DNA of 64,000 bases. Origin: Diphasiastrum complanatum (Eukaryota > Streptophyta > Lycopodiopsida > Lycopodiales > Lycopodiaceae). Made by a program: the position numbers and the translations under genes. A model generated the notes under the pieces. The model had not been told where the DNA came from, ran no database searches, and saw only the letters and a program-made list of their open reading frames with translations. Positions 56,395 to 64,000 of this stretch are shown piece by piece. Within the stretch, counting starts at the first letter, position 1; every line of letters begins with the position of its first letter. The stretch spans positions 58,975,600 to 59,039,599 of the forward strand of contig CM055096.1 in NCBI GenBank assembly GCA_029204225.1, given 5' to 3'.

Positions 56395-57453
56395 CTAGGA
56401 GCTGCTAGGAGCGCTATCAAGAAAGCGCACTCGTCCATCGTGGTAAATGACTTGTCTGCCAGACTCACGGGCTACCTGAAAGGCCTTACACCTCTCCTCC
56501 ACGTGGATATATGTAAGGTCATCGTCCATATAGATAGTGGTACCACGTAACTTAGCTCTGCATCGCAAAGCATCTCGACGACCCTCTAGAGAGGTGAAAC
56601 GGATAATGAGTGTGGCTGCATCTCGAGTGGTCCTCCATGCGGTATCTAGTCTATCTGTCCTGTGCCCGAGAGTGGTATCGAGAAAGCGTTTGGCTTCAGC
56701 CAGGGCATCCTGTGTATTCGGAATCCCGCGAACTCTAATGTTGTGGTCTTTTTGGTGTCGAGATTTCTCTTCCGATATGGTGGCTGAGATAACCGAGGAG
56801 ATAGGCGCGCTTGGTTTGGTGCCCTTTTTCAAAACGGATGCCCAAGAGAGGGCCTCTTCTTGTTGTTTCTCAATCTTGGTTTCTAGCTCCCTTAGCATAT
56901 TGGTGGTGGACTCCGAAACTGCAGCTTGCTTGGTTTTGATGGATTGTTCTAGTGATGCAACTTTAGATTGCAACATATTCTTGTCGTTGAGTAGAGAGGC
57001 AACCGTTCCTTTCAGCTGTAAGATTTCGTGCCACAAAATCTGAAAATCTGTCTTGATTTGGTCAATCTGCCAGGAGGGAAAAAGTTCAATGGATCTAGAG
57101 GGCGTATATGGGATGTTTGCTGTGGGTAGTGGTGCTTTGAGGAGTGAGGAGCTGATCGGTGTGGGGAGGATGGGCTCAGAGAAAGAGCCGGCATGGAGCG
57201 TAGGAGCAGCTACCGCCAGAGATTCAGCCGCAGGTACAGTTGCAGGTACATCCGGTACAGCAGCTGCAGGTACAGCAGGTACGACTGCCACACAGGCAAT
57301 AGACGCAACAAGGTCCGCATCAGCTGCCATCTCAGCAGGGGACGTGGCAAGGGAGGGCGCCATTTGAGCAGGGGAGGACGCCAAGTCAGCAGGAGGCCCA
57401 TTAGGCCGTGGAGGGCTGGAGCGAGGGCTGGCCTTCTTCCGTGAGGGCGCCAT
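56395..57453 (-). CDS. LINE-A ORF1 (coiled coil + RRM-like RNA-binding protein)
   Basis: Open for 352 residues from MAPSRKKASPRSSPPRP; a longer frame starts at 57,498, but the LINE-B copy begins at this MAP. Order: basic and Ala/Pro-rich N-terminus, a heptad-rich coiled coil (about residues 140-215, LKGTVASLLNDKNMLQSKV), an RRM-like domain opening NIRVRGIPNTQDALAEAK and running to RDALRCRAKLRG, and a C-terminal part with YMDDDLTYIHVEERC. This is the domain plan of animal L1 ORF1p; many plant L1 ORF1 proteins instead carry a CCHC zinc knuckle. It would bind element RNA as a trimer. Intact as read, although ORF2 is broken. Confidence 0.82.
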   Translation of the reverse strand: MAPSRKKASPRSSPPRPNGPPADLASSPAQMAPSLATSPAEMAADADLVASIACVAVVPAVPAAAVPDVPATVPAAESLAVAAPTLHAGSFSEPILPTPISSSLLKAPLPTANIPYTPSRSIELFPSWQIDQIKTDFQILWHEILQLKGTVASLLNDKNMLQSKVASLEQSIKTKQAAVSESTTNMLRELETKIEKQQEEALSWASVLKKGTKPSAPISSVISATISEEKSRHQKDHNIRVRGIPNTQDALAEAKRFLDTTLGHRTDRLDTAWRTTRDAATLIIRFTSLEGRRDALRCRAKLRGTTIYMDDDLTYIHVEERCKAFQVARESGRQVIYHDGRVRFLDSAPSSS

Positions 57454-57611
57454 TTCCAGAGAGAGATGATTGGTGATTAAAATCTCAGAGCCCAACAACC
57501 AGTGAGTCTGCGGACTGCTAACTGAATTTTGCTACAAATAGACGTTGACTTCAGGTGAATGGAGGAAATCAAGAGAGGGAGGTAGTCACAACAGCCATCG
57601 CAGGGAGCGAG

Positions 57612-57632
57612 AGAGAGAGAGAGGGGGGGGGG
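57612..57632. repeat. Short (GA)n/G-run in the LINE-A 5' region
   Basis: GAGAGA followed by a run of about eleven G, about 160 bp upstream of ORF1. Confidence 0.8.
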
Positions 57633-57805
57633 GCACTTTGGATCAATGGAGCACCCTGGAGCAGCGAGATGGAGCACCCTCACGTTGAGTTATGAGCTGG
57701 GTTGCAACTAGCTCTCACATAAAAAATTATAGGTCTATCAATCCAAGGAAATTTCAAGTGGGTTCCTTCCGGATACCTTAGTGTTGGTTCAGAAGGTCAT
57801 GCTCG

Positions 57806-57807
<2 letters not shown>

Positions 57808-57884
<77 letters not shown>
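57808..57884. repeat. (GA)n tract at the 3' end of LINE-B
   Basis: About 38 GA units, then GAATTAGAATTAGAATTAGG and the LINE-B tail. In the element strand the tail is (CT)n preceded by TAATTC repeats. Confidence 0.95.
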
Positions 57885-57887
<3 letters not shown>

Positions 57888-57910
57888 AGAATTAGAATTA
57901 GGATTATATA

Positions 57911-57945
57911 TATTAATGTCTATCAAGTGCCCGAGGGCACAAAAG
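57911..57945 (-). other. LINE-B 3'-tail stem-loop
   Basis: GTGCC (57,927-57,931), loop CGAG, GGCAC (57,936-57,940), six bases after ATTAATGTC. Flanks are TATCAA and AAAAG, as at 16.9 kb. Confidence 0.6.
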
Positions 57946-58360
57946 ACAAGTAGAAAGTACATCAAAAAAGAAGGAGAATTGTCCACGCAGGACTTATTCC
58001 TAAAAGCTAAACTAGCACAAGAAAATAGAGAGAAAAACAAAGCTTAACCTCCAGCTCTGTCGAGGGTACAATATCAGTAGCTTAACCACCGGCCACACAG
58101 AGGGAAAAAGAAAACTGATATAAGTTAACTAATTGGCTAGGTGGATATAAAAAACTGTGTGATATGGTGAGAAGCAGGCGTTGGCCTTCGGTGAAGAGCC
58201 CTAGGCCTGGAGGAGCGAAGAGGACGCTGGAGCTTCGGTCGTCGTACTGGAATGTCTATCTCACTGTCAGATATCTCATCTCTATCCCTTTTTTGGAAAA
58301 AGTGCGTAATGTGGGACTGGCTATGAACCGCATCAGAAGCATCCAATAAAAAGGAAAATC

Positions 58361-60500
58361 TCAGAGTAAACATCTCTCGTTATAATAAACCAACACATCT
58401 CGCATCTGAGAAGGCAAGGAAAGAACCAAGTGTAAGTGGAGTATCTCTGTATAAGCAATGGTATCTGCCTCTGATCTCATAGTATGTCGGACAACGGAAA
58501 ATGAAATGGAACTCATCCTCAATCTCCTGTAAAGAGCAACACTGACAAATTCGTAGCGGTCGAGGTGTGTATGTGTATCTGCCAGTCTCATTAGCAAGCT
58601 GGTGAGAAGAGACCCTAAGCTGACCAAGATGATAACGCAGGCCGAAAGATAACATCTGAGACAAATAACCTAGCCAAATGGGAAGCCCAGAAACATCAAG
58701 CTGAAGAAGATGAGTGTGATAAAAGTGAAGCTTGACCCGTGATGGATCTGGGTGAGACCATACTGTGTTGATGTAAGCTATGTAAATCTGCTGGCGGATA
58801 TATGCATGTGACCCATTTGGGAGATAAGATATAGATAAACCCCACCTATTCAAAAGGTCAGAAATGCACTAAAACCATGAGGACTTAGCCTGCTGACTAG
58901 CTAGAGTGCGAGAGGATGTGAAAGCTGCAGCAACATATCTGGATGAGTCAAGCTCCGAGACTCTATGAATGAATGTGATAGTCCGAAAAAAGCCTCAACA
59001 ATCAGCAGTGGTGAGGCAAACTCTGCTAGTATGATATCATGGGGAACTGACTGCTTCGCACGGATCATCCGGCTAAGCATGAGGATATGCAAACGTGAAA
59101 TATCACTCCAAGTATCTCTGGACAAGCCAGGACCCCATGTCTTTGTTGAATATAGAGCAACCGGAGAGACAGTGGCAGAAAAAAGGCGACAGCGCGTATC
59201 AGGATCATGTACATAGAAATGGAAAGAGAGTCCTCTTTATGAAGCTTAGTAGCATAATTTATCCAGGACTCACTAGCAATAGGAGCGGGTTTATAAGGGT
59301 TTTTAGAGAACATCCGCCAAAAGAAATGGGAGGATGGGGAGGCAATAGCATCAACAAGTTTTTGTCCCAAGGATTGGAGATAAGCTGTCTTTTTTTTCAG
59401 AGTCACTTTGTGATATTCTTTTTGTTTCAAGGCTATAGTGTGAGGAGAGTGGTATCTGACGTACACCACTTGTTTATGCAGTGAGAAGCACTCTGCATCA
59501 TACCATTTGTTGTGGGTGCGTTTATGCGAAGAGAAGGTTTTCGAAGGATAGGTAGTATTGGCAGATTGCAAAAGAGATTGAGATAAAAAGATAGCTTGTT
59601 GGTCAACTGAGGAGGTGAAGGGAAAGTCATGGAGAGAAGTAATTAGGGACTTGGTGTAAAGGGGAAAACCAGACGGAGAGAAAACTGGACGATGATGATG
59701 AGTGGGACGCTGTGTTGTGATTGTGGTACTATGAAGTCCAAGGGATAGAAGTAGGAGGGAGTGATCAGAAATGGTAGGAGGTATAATGTGGAAGGTATGA
59801 AGAAAAGGAATCAAAGCCGGTGACCCAATGAAGTAGTCAACAACACTATGTCCTCCTCCGTGTAGGTGACGGGTAAAATAAGATGATGAAGGCCAGCAAG
59901 GAAGGCCATTCAAAATGGTTAAGGAATGGACCTTTGCTAAACCAATCAGCTGCCCTCCAAAGTGGGTAGCTGGAGTATCCGCATCTTGTGAGGTCCTGTC
60001 AAAGCCCATATCTAATGTGTGAACCTGTAGAAAGTCACTCTCTGCATGAAACTCAGCCTGTCTGATGCTCGTACGAGCATTAAAATCCCTTGCTAAAAGA
60101 ATAAGGCCTCGCTTTGCAAAGCTGACTATATCATCTGAGAGAGCCCGGAAAGGGTCACCACCAAAATCTGCAAACGATGATGTCTGTGGTGCAAAGTAAC
60201 AAATTGCAAGAAAGAGATCCTGAGAAAGCCCCAAACAATGGCTAAAGAACTGAAACCAAATAAAACATGCAAATGGATCACTTTTGACCAGTTTAAAATG
60301 AAAACTGAAAACATCCTTGGTGAGACATGTAACACCACCAGAACCACGGGAGGTCTTCCCTCTCACGAAGGCCGATGCGATGAGTGCCAGGTGCAATCCG
60401 GTATGGATGGGAGCGGCCTATATAATGATTGATGAGTCTTTGCTAACAAAAGGATGGAAATCGCTTGCTGAAGAAGATGATAGTATGCCATTACAATTCC
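58361..60500 (-). pseudogene. LINE-B ORF2: endonuclease and C-terminal domain, RT deleted
   Basis: Starts near 60,500 with FWNCNGILSSSSASDF, but the following catalytic Glu segment is missing. The rest of the endonuclease is open: AICYFAPQTSSFA, LLARDFNARTSIRQAEFH, SVVDYFIGS and ISDHSLLLLSLG (catalytic SDH). The linker follows (HKRTHNKWYDAECFSLHKQ to WINYATKLHKED). The sequence then skips the entire RT and resumes at LLYIQQRHGV, the counterpart of YMQQRHGV in LINE-A. The C-terminal part continues RMIRAKQSVPHDIILAEF and GLSISYLPNGSHAYIRQQ. It ends with the finger ICQCCSLQEIEDEFHFIFRC near 58,500. Confidence 0.85.
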
Positions 60501-60564
60501 AAAAACCAATATGTAAAGACTTGTGGGATCTCGGGCTGCTCCTTTGCCCGGGAGCCCCGAATCC

Positions 60565-61459
60565 CTATTGAGAAATTTTATCAAAATTTTTTGGTTTGCC
60601 TTCAATGAAAACCACCCGCTGATTTCTTGCATTTGCATCCTGGATAATTTGTTTCTTGGCTTGCCATTGTGTGTGTGTCAAGTCATCATCCATAAAAATA
60701 AAGGTCCTTCTTAATTTGGCTCTAAGGCGTAAAGCTGCGTTGCGGCTGTCCATAGAGCGAAACTTGATAAACAAGACATTAGTGTCAAACTTACTTCTCC
60801 AAGCTGTATCAAACCCATCCGTGGTGTGTGTGAGCTTAGTTAAAAGCAGCTCTTTTGCCTCTTCAATGGGCTTATCCTCGTCGGGAATCCCTCTAACCCG
60901 GATATTAAGGGCTTTTTTAGCCCTTCTTTCTTGCTCGAAAAAGACATCTTCTAGTGTAAAATTCACAAATGCATGTTGAACCAAACTTGAAGAATCGACC
61001 TTACCATCGTTTTTGCTCCTTTTGAGGGATATGTTCCGCAATCCGTTGCTTAAGATATACATTTTCTTGTTCAAGCTGCTCCATTCGCTCTTTAACCCCA
61101 CAGAGATCCAAAACCAGCTTGCCGTTCTCCATTTCAAAGAAGTGTAATTGTCTTTTGAGTCCGATGATTTCTTGCCAAATAAAGCCGATGTCATAAGCAA
61201 AGAGGCCTTCAGTAGGTTTGGAGGGGGTGTAATCAACTGTGCCCACAGTTGATTAACCGCAATTGTTTCGACAGCAGAGCGGGCACCCGTCTTGGATTCA
61301 GATGCAGATGCGATGGACAAATCAGAAGTGGATGCGATGGATAGACTTGAAGCAGGTACGTACGATAAGGGCAGGTACCGAAGTACGTACCGAAAACTCC
61401 AGGGGGGTGTTGTCCGGGCCAGTAGGGCTTGGTCGCCCTCGTTTGCTACGTGGAGCCAT
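60565..61459 (-). pseudogene. LINE-B ORF1 (coiled coil + RRM-like), frameshifted
   Basis: Starts MAPRSKRGRPSPTGPDNTPL at 61,459, with a TGA near 61,320. The coiled-coil part is in another frame (IWQEIIGLKRQLHFFEMENG and VKERMEQLEQENVYLKQRI, 61,200-61,020). After a further shift come NIRVRGIPDEDKPIEEAKEL, NVLFIKFRSMDSRNAALRLR and FIFMDDDLTHTQ. Clearly the same protein type as LINE-A ORF1 but broken at two or more places. Confidence 0.8.
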
Positions 61460-61593
61460 AGGCACCTTGCAAGTCTGGTCAGCAGGTCAACACCAGAAGC
61501 GTGCTAGCAGCAAGCAACGTGCTCCAGTCAACGCTCCAGGTCAGCAGAGCCGCTCTCCAGATCTGCAGATCCACGCTCAGATGTCTGCTCAGA

Positions 61594-61833
61594 TGTAGGA
61601 AATAGAAGCCTAAGGATCTAGAATCTTAACTATTCAATCACACAACATTCTCAAAAGAAAGAGAGAGATTGCTAGAAACCCTCATGTAGAATCTCGTGGA
61701 CAGCCAAGGAGAATAGTCAGTATTGCTTACAAAAGTGTCTCATACAAATGGGATGCACACATATTTATAGTCCAAGATGACTATCTAACTTCATGACTAT
61801 TGGCTATCCAATTACTTGACTATTGGCTTTCCA
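61594..61833 (-). repeat. 3' LTR of copia-3
   Basis: The left end TGTAGGAAATAGAAGCCTAA is repeated at 63,887. The right end near 61,833 (CA) corresponds to a minus-strand start TGGAAAGCC. A minus-strand TATA-like sequence lies near 61,765 (TATAAATATG). About 240 bp. Confidence 0.75.
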
Positions 61834-62981
61834 AAAAAATCCTTAAAGCGTTGAAAAACTTCAGATTTTGCCTTCATAGGATAAATCCATGTAAATCTTG
61901 AAAGGTCATCAATAAAAGTAACAAAGCACTTACACCTTCCAATGGATTCGGTCCTCATTGGACCACATACATCACTATGAACCAAATCAAATTTGCCATC
62001 AACTCTAATAGTTCCATCAATTGGAAAAGCTTGCCTTTGAAATTTTCCAAGTATGCATCCTTCGCATACATATCCTTCGGGATGCTCAATATTAGGAATG
62101 TCTTCAACCATATTGAATCTCTTCAACATCTTCAAGCTAGCAAAGTTGAGATGTCCAAACCTAGCATGCCATAATTCAGCCAATAATGTGAACTTGATGC
62201 AACAAGACAAAAAGATGATGAAGCTCTTCGCTCATCATGTTCCCGAAGCAATGATCATAAGAGATCTCTTTGGGTCTTTGATAAGACATTTGTCTTCTTT
62301 GAATTCCACAACCAATCCTTGGTTCATAATTGTAGACACCGAAATGAGATTCTTTTTTATTTTTGGAACATAAAGTACATTACGAATGTACTTCTCCTCA
62401 CCATTGGGTAAGATAATGGGGATCACTTCAATACCTTTTATAGGATAAGAGGTGTTATCAACACCTTGAACTTTGCTTCCATCATGCACTTTCACAAGCT
62501 TTGTGAAGACCTCTTTGTGATAAGTCATATGGCGTGTGGCACCGCTATCAATCACCCAATCAATAGATGAAAAAACAGCAACTTGTAAAGCTGAAGATGA
62601 GCTATTTTCTGCTAAAAAACTAGCAAGATTTGAAGTGGCAGAAATCTCGTCTTTAGGAGAGATGAGATTATTAGTGACAAAAGCATAATCATTATTGAAA
62701 AGATTATCCTCCTTTCCAAATTGTTGTTCCAAAGTAATGATTGCGGTACTTGTATCGTTACCTTTCTCTTTTTCCTTTGCAGCAAGCCTCTTCCTACATT
62801 CTTTGATGTGATGCCCAAACTTCTTGCAATAGTGGCACTTACCCTTCTTCTTGGAGTCTTTATCTTTAGCTTCCGTAGATTTTTGATCATCTTTGGAAGT
62901 GTTGAAAGAAGGCTTTCCTTTCCACTTGCTTTCGCCTTTGCCTTTTGCAAAGAAAGCTTGATCTTCTTGTAAGCAAATCAC
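61834..62981 (-). pseudogene. Copia-3: gag end, protease, GAG-pre-integrase and start of integrase; rest deleted
   Basis: From 62,981 the minus strand carries a Lys-rich region and a zinc knuckle CHYCKKFGHHIKEC. The protease active site WVIDSGATRHMTYHKE follows near 62,560, then NVLYVPKIKKNLISVS. After a frame break near 62,220: ELWHARFGHLNFASLKML, CEGCILGKFQRQAFPIDGTI and LVHSDVCGPMRTES with TFIDDLSRFTWIY. The frame then runs into the 3' LTR. Integrase core, reverse transcriptase and RNase H are all absent, so the deletion reaches exactly to the LTR edge. Confidence 0.85.
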
Positions 62982-63018
62982 CTTCTTTCATCTTCAAGAT
63001 AGAAAGTTGATTTCGTAG

Positions 63019-63393
63019 CTATACCACTTCTGCCGCATTCTTTACTTGAAACATCTTTGCAAGAGTCTCCCAAGCACTTTGGGAAGTCTTGCATGATCTA
63101 ATATGTGGAAGGATAGATCTCTTCACTGATAATGCAATGACAAAATGTGCTTGTGCATCTCGTCGATCCCACTTCTTTTGCTCATCGAAAGACACCTCCG
63201 TAGATGATGTAGTTGTTCTAGATGGTGTAATAGGTGCCAAGGTAGGCGGCCTCTCTTCGTCACCATTAACTACTTCCCACAAACCTTTAGCAATTAGAAG
63301 GTTCTTTATCATGTAGCACCACAAGGAATAGTTTGTGCCATCCAGCGTATCTTCATTAAATAAAGAACCAATAGACTCCGATTCTTTAGCCAT
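63019..63393 (-). pseudogene. Copia-3 gag N-terminus
   Basis: Starts MAKESESIGSLFNEDTLDGT; an upstream ATG at 63,453 is in frame but lies in the untranslated leader type of sequence. NYSLWCYMIKNLLIAKGLWE and WDRRDAQAHFVIALSVK follow, typical copia gag. Just after ...MKEGD (about 62,985) the sequence jumps to the basic region before the zinc knuckle, so the middle of gag is deleted. Confidence 0.82.
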
Positions 63394-63873
63394 AACAAAA
63401 AAATCAGCTTGTAGTAGATAGGAAATAGACTTTCCAAGACAAAATCTACTCAAAGGGCAGCAACCTCAAAGCTGAAATTATGAGCACAATAGATTGCAAT
63501 ACTCCACATGCAATTTGCTCAACAAGTAATGAAATAGGTGGCTGATTTATGCACAAAAAACAGAATGCTCACAAATAGGTAGACTTCGAATGAAGCCAAA
63601 ACCAAAACCAGAAATTTGTGGCTAAAAAGAGTGCACACTATGTGCATATAGAGCTGATGGTAGCGCCCTACTCCAAGCTCACCAACAGGGAAATTTCAGC
63701 AAGAAATGTGTCCAAAACACATGTATCTTCATTTAAGAAGTAAATCTGAAATTTTCAGCATGTAATTATTCTTCTCCTGCAAAAATCAGCAACTTGATGA
63801 TTTTCTGCAACCAAAAGGGGAAGAAGATAGCTTCCTATTGGGCTCCCTCCTGCAAGCAATATGATCACCTAAA

Positions 63874-63929
63874 GGCTCTGATACCATGTAGGAAATAGAA
63901 GCCTAAGGATCCAGAATCTTAACTATTCA
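63874..63929 (-). mobile_element. Copia-3 primer-binding site and truncated 5' LTR
   Basis: TGGTATCAGAGCC (complement at 63,874-63,886) is the initiator tRNA-Met site. It abuts the LTR end that starts TGTAGGAAATAG on the plus strand at 63,887. The match to the 3' LTR stops after AACTATTCA at 63,929; what follows is unrelated, so the 5' LTR is cut to 43 bp. The stretch from 63,455 to 63,873 is the element leader. Confidence 0.8.
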
Positions 63930-64000
63930 TCGTCCTAGTCGTCTATCAAGTCCCCTTGGAGAGCACTAGTCCTTTAAGTTAGCAAAAAGGACGGAGGCAT

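Larger units (their letters stand above)
53461..57690 (-). mobile_element. LINE-A, L1-type non-LTR retrotransposon, inactive
   Basis: Minus strand. ORF1 (57.5-56.4 kb), ORF2 with endonuclease and RT (56.3-54.7 kb), a 3' domain with a zinc finger (54.7-53.9 kb) and a 3' UTR end in a (CT)n-side tail at 53,461. Inserted in intron 4 of the TTLL9-like gene in antisense. Left edge from the tail signature; right edge approximate. Confidence 0.85.
57885..61460 (-). mobile_element. LINE-B, L1-type LINE related to LINE-A, inactive
   Basis: Same orientation and same order of parts as LINE-A, immediately to its right. Its RT domain is deleted. The 5' end is near 61,460-61,590, where the LTR of another element begins. 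The tail lies about 120 bp from the 5' end of LINE-A. Confidence 0.83.

Overview
This is a stretch of a large, repeat-dense eukaryotic nuclear genome, almost certainly a land plant. Evidence: spliced genes with GT-AG introns, Ty1/copia elements primed by initiator tRNA-Met, Ty3 chromoviruses with a chromodomain, a hAT transposase, L1-type LINEs, telo-boxes and very long (GA)n/(CT)n tracts. One gene narrows the lineage. A TTLL9-type tubulin polyglutamylase gene starts at 50.2 kb. TTLL9 goes with motile cilia and flagella, so a plant with swimming sperm (fern, lycophyte, bryophyte, cycad or Ginkgo) fits better than a conifer or flowering plant. The species cannot be told from this window.

Three host protein genes can be supported. 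(1) A DUF1350 gene on the minus strand (predicted plastid alpha/beta hydrolase, like Arabidopsis AT5G47860) starts at 25,605. Eight exons join in phase down to 12,569. Its 3' exons were not found and probably lie in or beyond the left part of the window. Introns reach about 8.7 kb and hold dead Ty3 and LINE pieces. (2) A WDR55-like WD40 gene (30,669-31,796, minus) is a single uninterrupted reading frame. It has a (GA)n tract touching the ATG and two telo-boxes upstream. (3) The 5' part of a TTLL9-like gene (plus strand) has four exons between 50,177 and 53,281. The last intron is filled with two LINEs and a copia remnant and runs off the right edge. A tRNA-Cys(GCA)-like gene lies at 40.8 kb.

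Layout: 0-3.3 kb, GC-rich tandem and inverted repeats including a 1.4-kb palindrome. 3.4-6.3 kb, decayed hAT transposase gene. 6.3-8.7 kb, simple sequence, GGTACC-rich palindromic sequence and inverted repeats. 12.5-25.6 kb, DUF1350 gene with intronic transposons. 30.7-31.9 kb, WDR55. 34.3-39.4 kb, a nearly full-length copia element with an integrase-core deletion. 44.2-47.4 kb, a second copia locus with coding sequence on both sides of a single LTR. 48.6-51.3 kb, foldback elements and a tandem SINE-like repeat. 50.2-53.3 kb, TTLL9 5' exons. 53.4-61.5 kb, two related LINEs head to tail. 61.6-63.9 kb, a third, internally deleted copia element.

Almost every transposon is broken by stops, frameshifts or internal deletions. 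Points of most interest are the TTLL9 gene, LINE 3' ends with a small stem-loop whose stem varies in a compensatory way beside (GA)n, an animal-like L1 ORF1 design in these LINEs, (GA)n tracts beside three start codons, and the 1.4-kb inverted repeat that keeps a similar reading frame in both arms. All calls come from reading and hand translation; no database search was run.
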